In this document: piece by piece, positions 37,376-48,687 of the stretch
Layout: each line of letters starts with the position of its first letter
Position numbering within the stretch: the first letter of the stretch is position 1
Assembly: GCA_008360975.2 (NCBI GenBank)
Contig: CM039196.1
Coordinates: forward strand, 11,140,263 to 11,204,262
Length of the DNA: 64,000 nucleotides
Reading direction: 5' to 3'
DNA from: Lichenostomus cassidix
Taxonomy: Eukaryota > Chordata > Aves > Passeriformes > Meliphagidae
Made by a program: the position numbers and the translations under genes
Notes under the pieces: generated by a model
Seen by the model: the letters and a program-made list of their open reading frames with translations, nothing else
The model's database searches: none
Told to the model about the DNA's origin: nothing

Positions 37376-37560
37376 TTTGTGTACTGGAGCCCAGGGCTAA
37401 TGTTGAGCTGACAATAGTGGCACTAATGCTAATGAATTCTGATTATTCGGATCGGTCATTAAACTAATAAGCCCATCTCCAAATTAGCGTGGCTGCTTCA
37501 GCCAGCGAAAATTTAATCAAATCTGCTTCATTATTTCAGACGTGGTGCACTTGGCGAAAG
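37376..37560. promoter_or_regulatory. Candidate regulatory block, dense homeodomain sites
   Basis: About nine TAAT/ATTA cores fall between 37397 and 37532, including CACTAATGCTAATGAATTC, GATTATTCGG, GGTCATTAAACTAATAAGC, CAAATTAGCG, TTTAATCAAATC and TTCATTATTTC. Retained CpGs sit among them. Spacing is tight and the cores are embedded in varied sequence, not in a simple AT repeat. This is the expected look of a homeobox-bound enhancer, and it is one of the stronger candidates in the window. Conservation was not measured. Confidence 0.37.
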
Positions 37561-37678
37561 TGACTGCAGGAAAGGAGAATGGGACCCTCATCTGATAATT
37601 TTATCACTTGACTGCCAGACCATGAAAAAATCGGTGTGATGAATTTTTTTTCTCTGGGGGGTGAGGGTGTGGAGCAGA

Positions 37679-37708
37679 GGGTGTGTGCATGCGTGTGTGT
37701 GCGTGTGC
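37679..37708 (+). repeat. GT-rich microsatellite
   Basis: An interrupted GT repeat (GTGTGTGCATGCGTGTGTGT and following) of about 30 bases, with GCAT and GC interruptions. Confidence 0.85.
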
Positions 37709-37787
37709 TCTTGGAGCTTTCGCTCATGTTCCCTCCTAATTAAACTGAACCAGCCTCCTTTCCTCTGCCCTGCAACTGTTTTGTTTT

Positions 37788-37870
37788 TCCACATCTTCCC
37801 CACCCCCTTTCAACATCTTCGCTCTCTTCTCTTCCTTCCCCCAGGTCCTCCTCTGCCTCCATCTCATCCC
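37788..37870 (+). repeat. Polypyrimidine tract
   Basis: A pyrimidine-rich stretch with CTCTCTTCTCTTCC and CCTCCTCTGCCTCC runs. It could be read as a splice-acceptor tract because CCCCCAG follows at about 37839, but no exon can be supported after it. Confidence 0.5.
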
Positions 37871-38175
37871 CTTTGCACGCATGACCAAGGAGCAGCTTTC
37901 AGCATGAGACAGAGGTTGGTGAGACTTCCCTGAGCTGCACAGCAGTACAGCCTCTGTCTTGCCCAACTCCAGCCTCCTTAGCCACAGATTTGCCTCCCCT
38001 GTGTCTCCCCACCCTTATTTTTCTCTTCCTTTCTGAAGAAAACAAAAGCAGAAAACATATATCCTGGGAAACTCCAACAACTTTCTGTCTTGCTTCCCTC
38101 CCTTGTTTTTCCTTGGACTGTGAATATTTTAAATGCAGGTCCACTATTACTCTAAGAACAAAAACAAGCCCACCT
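37871..38175. other. Unannotated unique sequence
   Basis: No gene or repeat recognised between the pyrimidine tract and the next CR1. Confidence 0.5.
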
Positions 38176-38395
38176 TATCAAAGAATCTCAGAATGGTCTG
38201 GGTTGGAAGGGATCTTAAAGACCACCCAGTTCCACCCCCTGCCATGGGCAGGGACACCTTCCAATGGAGCAGGTTGCTCCAAACTCTGTCCAACCTGACC
38301 TTCCAGGTTGGGGGAACACTTCCAGGGATGGGGAATCCACTGCTTCTCTGAGCAACCTGTGCCATGGCCTCCCCACCTCGGCAAGACAAACTCAC
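38176..38395 (-). mobile_element. CR1 LINE, 5'-truncated 3' end
   Basis: Reverse-orientation CR1 fragment of about 220 bases. The plus strand begins TATCAAAGAATCTCAGAATG, a decayed tail, then GGTCTGGGTTGGAAGGGATC, CCCTGCCATGGGCAGGGACA and the complement of the ORF2 end. The layout matches the fragment at 3974, and it is probably the same or a close subfamily. Its 5' part was lost on insertion. Confidence 0.93.
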
Positions 38396-39934
38396 CCTCT
38401 ATAGAAATCTATTCCACTCACATGTCCGTAAGGCAGAGATCTAGTAATTCCTCCACTTACTAAAGCTAAGCAAAACAACAAAGTACTTTGGTTTTTACCC
38501 AAACCAAATATGGGTACAAAACCAATATTACAAAGCCAGAATGTAAATAAATTATCCAAAAAAAAAGGATCAGGCCTCACACATACATGAGCCTCATCAA
38601 TGTGCAGCCATGCTCAGTGCTCTTCTCTCAGTAACTGTGTTCAGAAAGACAAATCTCACACTTTTGGTACTTGATGGCCCTGATGGCAAAGGAATAGGAT
38701 AAGACATTTTGTCAGTACAAACATAATAAAGCAGTGGAAATAGAAATAGGAATAGAATAGGAGTCAAGGCAAAGCCCATCCTTCAACAATGAGCCAACAT
38801 CCAAGATCTGGGAGCGCATGTGAAGAAAAGCAGTTTCCAACAGCAGCAGCCATTTCTGCTACAGCACATGGCAGATGTCTCAGGACTTTACTGGCAATGG
38901 TCCAAAGGCACCTGGAGGTCTTGTGTTATTCCCAGAGGTTCTCGGTCTTCGACTTCTGGCACAGATTTCCTCTCAAAAGTTGGGATTCAATTCCCATGAC
39001 TAACAGCTTTCCAGATCTAAATTAGTCACCCAGACTCTCTTTATCTGCAAAAGACAGAACAGCTTCCAAAGGGCTACTCCTTGATTTCAATCATGATCTT
39101 CCATTTCAAGACAGAAGGAACACTCCCTGCAGGACAGCCTGGTTTGCTTCCATGACTGTATTAGAAATACAGATGGTTCTCTTTGATTTGACCAAAGTTA
39201 TGTCTAAAATTAAGTCTGATGAGTTCTGGACCAAGGAAACATTCCCTGTGATATATCCTGGCCTGACAGGGTTTGTGAAGGTCTGAAGCATGTAGGTGCA
39301 CAAGACTGATCTGCAACAGAAATCCTTACAACTGGAATCAGACACTGAAGATAAAGTTGACTGGCAGCCGACCAGGCTGTCAACAGCATCAAACACAAGT
39401 GTGCAGATGCCTTCTAAGAAAGGTACCAGAGTGATATCCAGCCATCAAGCAAATGAGCTCAAAATGCTCACAGGAAAGCAGAATGGAAGACTTTGGATCT
39501 AATGCCATCAGTTCAATGAGGCAAACAAAACATATGTTCTGTTAGCAGACTCTCTGGTAAGCTCTTAGTTGACACCCAACTGTGTTTGCTGCTCACTGGA
39601 TGCCAAGCTTCAGCCTGTGACACACTGTGCTCAAGTGCTCTTCCTCTCCCTTTCCATCACCTCCTGCTTCCATGTCCTACCTACTGCTCCCCCCTTGGGT
39701 AAAGCACAGCATGTGGACCTCCTAAGGACAGATATCTCATCCAAAGGTCTTTGATTTAGCACAGAGTTCCAAATAGACTGGGCTTACCCCAAACAAGTCA
39801 GAGCTCTCAATCAGGACCTCACTGCTGTCTCCTTTCCCCAGCCTTGTTTAGATTGTTCCAGTGTTTCAGAGATTCTGCTCCTCCTCCTCACCCCCTTCAG
39901 AGCTCACTTACCCACACACTCCATCTAATTTCAG
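38396..39934. other. Unannotated unique sequence, no gene recognised
   Basis: No gene or repeat recognised. Open frames are under 100 codons. Confidence 0.5.
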
Positions 39935-40055
39935 AGTGGAAGAACTGCAAAGCCAAAAAACAATTAATCTGACTGAGGCTATGCAGCACAGTAGCTACGA
40001 ATGGAACTGGGATCTTGTGACTGATAGTTTTAGCAATTAGACAGCTCTTCCTTTC
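39935..40055 (-). mobile_element. MIR-like SINE remnant
   Basis: The stretch ACAGTAGCTACGAATGGAAC, then TGGGATCTTGTGACTGATAG and GCAATTAGACAGCTCTTCCT, follows the order of the tRNA-related 5' half of a MIR element in reverse: 'cacacagc - agt - ggcagaactgggat - cctgactcc - gctctaaccactagac'. About 120 bases are alignable by eye, with many substitutions, as expected for an insertion that predates birds. Identification is moderate because decay is heavy. Confidence 0.5.
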
Positions 40056-40790
40056 AAAATTCAGGTTGGTTTAGTTGATTGCACTCAGAGAAGGTTCTTC
40101 CTCACTGGCACACAAAAGAAGGGAGGAGAGGACACCAGTGACAGGTACACACATCAAAAAGAGTTGAGAGCAGAGGTGAAAATACTCAGCAGAATGCAAA
40201 ATATAGGTGTAACACAGGGTTTTGGATATTAGAGCCTAAATCAAGGAACAGAGAATTTGAAATTAAACTCAAGCACTGAAAAGCAGCCTTGCTGGGCCAG
40301 AGAGCCCAGCAGCACCTCGGCCATCACCTCCCACTGCCACCCTTCTGTGAGAGCCACGTCACAGAAAGGGAGCCAGAAACACTCCAGAAGCCAGGACCAT
40401 GGAAAGGCATTTCAAAAAACATTTTAAAAACCACTTCTCAAACAAGGCTGGTGACCCCACTATCCTTTCAAAGCAACACTGCAGAAACAATTTCTTTTCC
40501 CCCTCCTGCCCAGGAATCAGTGACAGTCAGGATATAGGTGTACACAGAGAGACACACACAGAGCAGCTTTGCTACGAGAAAGGTTCAAGCTCTTGTGTCC
40601 TATCGCCTGGAGGAGCATGGGACATTTAGATCGTCCTCTGAGAGGGCCAGGGAGACCTTTACAAAATGACACACAGTTTGGGAGCCCTGAGATTCAAAGA
40701 GACAGGTACTCCGGTGGCCTTCTCAACTCTCCTTTCAGTCGTCAGGACCAAAGTTGGCTGCAGCCATGAACTATCCCCTGCTGGAAAAGG
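40056..40790. other. Unannotated unique sequence
   Basis: No gene or repeat recognised. Confidence 0.5.
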
Positions 40791-40975
40791 CCTGCCCATG
40801 GATCTGTGTCAGCACTGATTAGCTGTTGCCTGGCACGTCATCCATTTGCCATTTGTTAGGCCAAACATGCCAACATTGGTAATCTAATCTTTGGCCGGCG
40901 ACGGCCTCTTCCAGGTTAAATGTATTAAAGGAGTCGAGGAAACGGGGCTGATTTCACAGGCTGTGGCCTGCAGGT
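40791..40975. promoter_or_regulatory. Candidate conserved regulatory block
   Basis: A compact segment with retained CpGs (TTTGGCCGGCGACGGCCTC near 40891), the repeated core of CCATTTGCCATTTG near 40844, GATTAGCTGTTGCC near 40818 and GGTAATCTAATC near 40877. CpG retention and motif variety are higher than in the flanks. Regulatory function is inferred. Confidence 0.27.
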
Positions 40976-43900
40976 TTCCAGCATGGCCTGACCCCCCTTC
41001 CCACCCCCTTCCCTGGAGATTGCCGGGGTCAGGACCTCCCCAGCATGGAGCTGAGTAAAACACTAACAGAGAGAGATGAGAGGATATTGGAAACATATTC
41101 TCAAGGCCTCAGTGCTTTGGAAATCTGAGAAGAACATGAGGCGTTAACTTAGAGCTTTCACTGCTGGGTTGTGTCTCTGTGTGTGCGTTTTTTAAAAAAA
41201 AAAACATGTTTCAACAAGAATTTGATAAAGATATCAGTTAGACAAGGTTGAGAGGTTTAAATGCAGCAGCAGCAGAAAGCATAGGGCTCTGTTCATGGGA
41301 GAATCCACATTACAAGACACCTTAACCCACAGCTCGTGCTGGGAAGAGGGATACTTTGTTTTTAAGGAAATACTTCAAGTATATCAAGTATATCTTCTCA
41401 AAAAGAACATAAATCCCTTTTATCTGACATAGGTTTCAAGGTATTCAGAGCTAACAGCACTGCTTGGTGCCCTGGCAGGGAGGGATGCATCTGGGAATCC
41501 TTAAAAATGAGAATTATGGATCTAAAACCAAGGAAAACAGCCATCAGGATTCCCAAAGAGTCCTTTTTTTTCCCTGAAGGTAAGGGAATTCTACAGAGGT
41601 GCCATGTAGCTGGGTGTTTGAGACCCCTTGGAGCTCTGTCTTGAGCAGATTGAGGTCCCTAATGAGATAATTTCACTAAAATTAAAGGTTAGAAATGAAC
41701 TAAAGGCTTTAACACAAATGAAGGTGCAGAGGACCAGCACTAAATCCCAGAGACAGGCTCTGCTGCAGCTCAACATCGGATTACAGATGAAAACACTTAG
41801 GGGAAAGATTTCCTAGAAAGTTCCCTTGCTTTGAAAACAATACTCAGGATGTTTCACAAACGACCCAAAATAAGAAAATTTTCTCTGGCTTCAGTCCATC
41901 ATAGCAGCTAGGATTGTGTTGGTTCCCAAAAAGCTCATGGACACAAGCTGCCCATTCTCATTATTATCACTGCTCTATTTGCATGTTTTTCTCCAAAGAC
42001 TAGCTTGGGACACACATTTCCTCTGTCCTGTCAACATTCAAGCACTCGGGGAAAATTTCATATTTACATAGAAAAAATAGATAAGTTTGCAATGATCCTT
42101 CTGACTGAAAGAAAATTTACATGATGGAAAACCTTTCTTTTGAGTGCCTCACCACTCAAAATAACGTTTGTGTGTCGGAATTGGTTCTTTCCTTTGGGAA
42201 AAAATTTTAATGACGCTCAAATATTTGTGGCAAAACGTAGTCTGTCCCTGGACACTGAGAGTTCCCAGATGGTACTGAATGCTCCTGTCAGGAAACCAAT
42301 TCCTTCTTTGTAGTTTGCTTGGTGCTAATGTGTATTTTTTATCAGTTATTTCTTTGGTGCTAATTCATTCATCTTCAAATAGGCTGCTGACACCAGCCAG
42401 TGGGGTAGGAAAGGGATACAAAGGTGGAACCAATCTGGGAAGGGAGAGTGATCAGGGCACTGGGCTGTGCTGGCAACTCGGTGCTAGGCACAGACAGAAC
42501 CTGACACCCAAAAGAAGGCATTTAATCCCACTGATGCTGAGTGGAACGGACAGGACAGAGCAGCTGCAAGCAAACTTCACTTTCTTTAATCCTATGTTCC
42601 TGCTTAACATCCCCTTTAAGAGAAGGATGGGCTGGGGAGATGTCTATGATCTGTCTGAAGAGATGACAGGCAAGAGGAGGCTCCGGGGGGTTGCTGAAGG
42701 AAAGACACTGTGGGCAGGGAAACACAAGTGCCAGCTCATTCACCACTTGTCCTCAGCATAACAGCTCAGGCATCCAAAAATCACCACAGAGATTTAATTC
42801 CCACTGTTCTGGCCTGCCCTCCCAAATACCAGTGTTGGGAGAATGAGGCTTTCAAATGAGATCATTCTGTGATGCTCAAATGCTGCAAAAACCCTATTCT
42901 CTGTGTTTTGCACTGTCTGATTCAGGCTTAGAAGTGGAAAAGGCCAAAGTGTGTCAAAAAGCACTTTATCTCACTTTTCCCAATTGTTTGTCTCAAATTC
43001 ACAAAAACCCCTCATGGCTGAAGGACCTATTTTACCCAGTAAGTCCAACCCACACAGACAGGCCAGAGTCCCTGAGAAAGGTCACATTCTCATTTGGGTG
43101 TGAGACAGAGCTCTGGCAGCTCTGGGAAGCATCTCAGTTATAGGAGGACTTGGGAGAGACTGCTCCAGAGTCCAGCTGAATTTTCCAACCAGAAACCCCT
43201 CAGGACAGGTCCTTCCTGGGGTCTGCAATCTGGAAAACACTTGCCTTATTCACATTCCCTTCAAATGACCTGCAAGATCTGGCTCCAAGGCTAACCTCTC
43301 CCCTAGATTTTATTTCTCCCCCAGAAAGAGAAGTTAAGTGAGTTCAGGAAATGTTTTTTATTTTAAACATGGTTCTATTTCCCCGTTTACTACATGATTT
43401 CTCTATGCAAAGCCAGTGCTGTATTTATAAATATGTTTTCTTTACTGGATTTGAGGGTATAACTCAACATTTCCTGATCTGGCCCAAGTCCATCCTTCAA
43501 AATATCATTTTCCTTGTGGCTCTCTGGGTTTGAGGTTTTTTGCTTTGTTTCTGTTTTCTAAGGGACAAGGGTGAAACACACTGAAACCTGAACCAGACAC
43601 AATTGTGAGACCTACTGGTGTCAAAGAGGTTTGGCATCAGATTTGTACAAAGATTACTGCAATCAGTGTTTACTGACTGCTGTGCATTTTGGATCAGGCC
43701 CTTGAACTCAGGATGCTTTTTTCCAAAGGAAGCTGTTTAGGGTTCTTTACTGCTGGTAGGAAACAGAAAAGGAGCTGCAGTGGTGAATTATTGGCATGAC
43801 ATTACTCCTGGGACCCCAAAAAAGAAATCCTATTAAAGAGAGTCCTTGTGATCTCATCGCTGTGTATTTCATGACTCTTCAAGAGGTTCTGCTAAAGTCA

Positions 43901-46900
43901 TTCCCAGAAATTTTCCCCTGGAAAGGCTCAGGGGAGAAAGGGGCTGATCACCCGCTGGTCTGTTTAGCATTTACTGCCTCTGGAAGCAAGAGGGGCTTTT
44001 TTCTACAAGCAGCAGCAGTGTGTAAAGCAGCCTGGAGATTCCTGGAGGAGAAAGCAAAGGCAGCCAGGATGCAATATTTCACAAGTTGGCCCTTCCTGGG
44101 GAGCCCTGAGGTCACAGAGCACCTTCCCGTGTTACATGGACACTGCTGACACTCTGCCCACCATGCTGTTCAACAGACACAGGCAAAAGTCACAGTGTGA
44201 GCAAGGACACACTAAATGCCTGAAATCCTAAATAATCATGATAATGCCTAAGCAGAGGGGCAGAGAGAGCCATCTCTAAGGTAAGGCCAGTATTAATTTT
44301 TATTGAGGAATCCCAAACCAATGCAGTCCCTAACAATTAACAGAGGTTTTAATAAGTTTCTCCTATACAAAGGTTTCCTTGGATAAGAACCCTGCTCAGT
44401 ACTGCTCTAATCCCTCTGGATGTTTCCTGCCCATTACAGACCCTGAGCACTGATCACATTAATTCAGCAATTGTAGGAAATTAATTCCTACCAAGATGTG
44501 ATCTGGAGTCACTCACCCTTTCTCAGTCTATTACATTTTCTCACTCTTTTAAAGTACATCAGCAAGGATAAAGGCAGAATTTTAAAACCATTCTTCTTAC
44601 TAGCACAGCGAAATTTAAGTGTGAGGTACTCGGGCCCTGGAAATAGTGGGGAGAACAAGGAACAACAGTCTCACCTGAGCTTGCCCCAGTGCTCCTTTGA
44701 AGGCTCCATTTCAAATCCACAAACCTAATCCATGCAATAAGGGACAGGTTGGAGGACTGGAACCCCAAATTTAAACAAATAGCAAAGGATAAGTCTCAAA
44801 AGCACAGTAAGACAGAGCAGGATGAAAAAGAAAAAGAGCTTTTCCTAACAGTGAATTCATTTCATTGCCAACTGCTTTGGTACCTTGGTGAGAATACAGC
44901 AGAGAAATCCCAATAATCTTATCAAGTTTTATATTCTGTTAGATGAAGAAAACCACCCACTGAAGAAAAACTGTGCATACAAAGAAAAATGTTTAAAGTT
45001 AAGATAGTTAATAAAATACATTCCAAATATATATAATCAGCACTGTGCTTAAGAGCTACGCAAATGCTGCAGCTTTAAAGATTGATATCAGCACAAGGGC
45101 TTGGACTTTATTTCACTTTCACACAGTTCCAAAGGTGACAGCCAAGAGAAGCATTTTTGGCTGCTCAGAACTCTTGGATCAGAGCAATGCTCCATACAGT
45201 TGTAGATGAAGTCCCCATTAATGAAATCCTTTTTTCTACACATTTAAAAGGCCACCTGCAACGTTCTGTACAAAACCCTTGATAAATAGAAGAAATCAAT
45301 GTATTTCTGCCCAAGTTTTCTCTCCCCACAGTCCCAGGGTTGGGATGACCCTTCATAACAGGTATTAGCAAAGAGCTCCTTCCCCTTGACCTCTCCTGTG
45401 GGGTTTCCCTCCTGCCACAAGCAGAATTCCCTGTCTGGCACTGAAATGGCAACATCAAGTCAAGAAGAACTTGTGATTGTGAAGTAAAGGAATTTAGCAA
45501 CCAAACATTTAGTGTTTTGTGCTTTTGAGGGTTTTTTTGTCAATAACGCTATTAATATCAACATATCAGACATAAATAACTTTCCTTAAAAACTCCCTTG
45601 TCTCTCCAGTTAAGATTCCAGAGCACAGAGTATCTCTGGCAAACACAACCACACTTCCAGGAAAACAAAAGTAAATTCATACTTCTGGTATTTTCAAGAC
45701 ACAGGCCATATACTTTTTTTAAAAAATGTAAACCAAATACAAACAGAGAACCCTTGGAGGCTTTCATTATAAAGAAGCAACTTGGGTCAACCTCAAAAAA
45801 CAAACAAACAAAATGAAGGGGGAATCTTATGCAAGTAATTTCAACCACAGGTCTGCTCCATGGCTGTCTGCACAAAGTCACCATAATAAAACTCCTCTTT
45901 TCATGGAATGAGCACCATTTTTGCGGAAACTGCCTCAAACTGTGCTGGATTGCAGCTCCATCACCATCCTCTGCAGAGGGTTAGTACAGGGAAGTGAGAG
46001 AAGTTTCCTCTTCACTTGAAAATCACCCTTTCTCTGCAACTGAAATTAAAAGAAGGGGCAAAAAGAAGTGTTTCATACTGGAAAATACAAAGAAAGATAC
46101 AAAATACACTCAAACTGATAAAATCAGATCCATTTCTAGCTGTGAAATTCTAGTTTCCCAGTTCAGACTGGATTTTGCCTTGTGCCTGCCATACAGAGCC
46201 CTCCAAGTGCACCTCCCCTAGTGGGATTTGTGTGAGATATCAGGGTCAGGAAAATTGGGTTTTATCCCTTCCTTGGGATTTTTTTTCTCTTCTTCTCTTC
46301 CTCTTTTCTTGGGGGAGACAAATTTCTCAGCACTGCCAGTCTTGGGGGCGGATGTGGGGAGAGTGAAAAGCAGGAAAGAAAGGATAAGGATATAGTTCAC
46401 TGGGGTTAGAAAGTCCCAACAGGACAAAATATTCTTGGGCTGCTCCATAGGCATTGCCTAAAGGGTTTTTCCCTCTGGTAATCTGTTCCTTCCGGTGAGA
46501 GAGCTCCATACGTGAGCTTTGCCTGCAGCTCCCTTCCCATCCCATCAGGAAAGATGATATATCCTAAATCCCTCCTTGATATATGGCAAAGAGCCGCTTT
46601 CAATTTCCAATCGCCATCCTCACTCCTGCCCAGATGCTGATTGGAACCTCTTCTGAAGATGATGCATTTTTATTTCCCGGGCTGGGTACAAAGGAGGGAA
46701 GCTCCCAGAAGTGAACTTTCTGGGGGATTTAAGCAATGGCTCTAAATTACAGCTGAATGGAGGGACTTTCCGATAGAAACTCAGCACTAAATCACCTCCC
46801 AGACGTCTCTGAGGCCACTGCGAGAGCAGAGGAAGGTGGGATTTCTTACCAGGAGCAAAAGTTACAAAATATTAAGCTGCGAAGTGAGGCAAAGTAGGAT

Positions 46901-48639
46901 GACTAGGGAAATAAATGGAAAATTTCATCTGTGCAGAACAGTCCATTTGTGAAAATGTCACGATTTGGGGAATGCTGGTATTTAGGAGAGAAGAGTGAGG
47001 AATCTCTCTACATTTTGTAAGACAGAATTCTTAGCAAGGCTGTCTCATTGTGCAGGATTTTCTCTTTCCCTGCTACCCCACCTTCTTGTAGGAAAATACA
47101 ACCAGTTGTAGCCATCACTCTATTTTCAGCCTGTGGAAGGTACAGTGGAATTTTGCTTTCAACTACTGCAGTGTGAGGAGTGTGATGCTCTTGGGATTAT
47201 TTCAGCACAGTTCAGACTCTTGTTACTCCTGTAAATTTTTTTACAACGTGGCAGGGATTCTGCCAAAGTCCCAGTACTCAGACTGACACTATCATCCTGT
47301 ATCCAAAGAGAAGGAACTGCTGAGCCCTTTATTCCAGCTGGGGCTTCACATCACCTCTGATCTCAGCCTAACACTACCAAGGTGCAGAGAGTCTCTGATT
47401 TTCTGTAAGAAAACACCCCTAGCAGCTCCCAGTTCCCAGATTCCCTGCTGGAATGAGCCTGAAGTGAAGAACAAGGTCATCCCTGGGAAGGAGACCAAGG
47501 CAGGCACGAACTGAGACCCCAGATCGGAACGCGCGGATGTGACGAATGTGATCCCAAACACTGTTTCATTTCAGCTTCACATCCTTTCTTCTTCCACTGA
47601 CTCCTGCTCACAGCTGCTCTTATTAGAAACAGTCAAGAGATGTTATTTTAAAAATATATACCTTGAAAACGGCACTGGTTTTCTTTTCCCCTTTGTTTCT
47701 TTCACATAATGTGCATGCCTTAAAAGATTACCATCGGAATTTTCATAGTCACTTCCATCCAATTCCAATTAAACCATCATTAAAAAACTTTCATTTTGTC
47801 ATTCACTGTTTTCCTGAGAAGCAAGAGCAACAGAGTTTAACTTACAACACACATCCAAAATCCATATTTGTACAAGAAATACAATCCATTCTTTCTGACC
47901 TGTAATAATTTTGCAATATTGCAAATACTGCAAAATATTGAAACACCTTAAAATTTAGGAACACATCCATTTGTTAATTTATTATTTAAAATTAGCCAAG
48001 CAATTTTTATAACCCTTTTCATGACCTCTAGCTAACAAATGACTTGTTACTAACCCTTCAAACTTTCCACACAATTAAAAAATGATTAACAACTGATGAA
48101 TGGGCTACAATTGAAGAAATTAGGTTGCAATTAAGAAGACATTTAAATGAATGTTTAAAACTACTTGGATTATAATTAGAACCAGATCAGCTACGAAGGT
48201 CACTTTTGAGTGGTGTTCTCATGGCATCAGAGATAATTCAGCCAATAAAGCTGAATTTAGTGGTCACTCTTGGCACTGTTGGTGAGTGGCTGAAAACCTC
48301 CCCAAAGGATTAACTGAGCCAGCCAAAGCCAGGGGCTAAGCCTAAAACTGACCCCAGGCTCAGCCCTTCAGCTGAGCCTTGTCAGCATGGACCTTTCAGA
48401 AGCAAAATTGCTGAATTTCTCAAGACCATCTCAGTGTTTCACCCAGAAAGGATTTAAGAAATCTGATGACATGGGAGTAGAAGAGACACCAGAATCCATG
48501 GATTTCTCTAGGATGCAGCATCAGAGCCTCTGCTCAGCTGATGTCACCAAGTCCTTGAGCCACCAAAGTGGGGTTTTAGTCATGGTGACAGAGTCCTTCA
48601 ATATGGGGTTGAAAGCAAGGGAGTTGCACTTTAAGTGCT
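40976..48639. other. Unannotated unique sequence, no gene recognised
   Basis: About 7.7 kb without a recognised gene or confident repeat. A string GGATCAGGCCC at 43691-43701 resembles one end of the inverted-repeat family seen at 29389, but no second end is found. The stretch 46555-46690 has motif-rich character without a clear signature. Open frames reach 160 codons (42279-42761) and have no domain. Confidence 0.5.
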
Positions 48640-48687
48640 GGGAATATAATATTATTTTTATTATAATTATCATCATCATCATCATCT
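48640..48687 (+). repeat. AT-rich and (ATC)n simple repeat
   Basis: An ATT/TAT-rich lead-in is followed by six ATC units at about 48669-48687. This is a short trinucleotide microsatellite that may be polymorphic. Confidence 0.85.

Noticed and set aside
37839..37850. Polypyrimidine tract followed by CAG, like a splice acceptor
   Set aside because: No downstream reading frame with a recognisable protein or matching donor could be supported.
42279..42761. 160-codon plus-strand open frame
   Set aside because: Hydrophobic start could look like a signal peptide, but the rest has no domain and no exon structure is visible.
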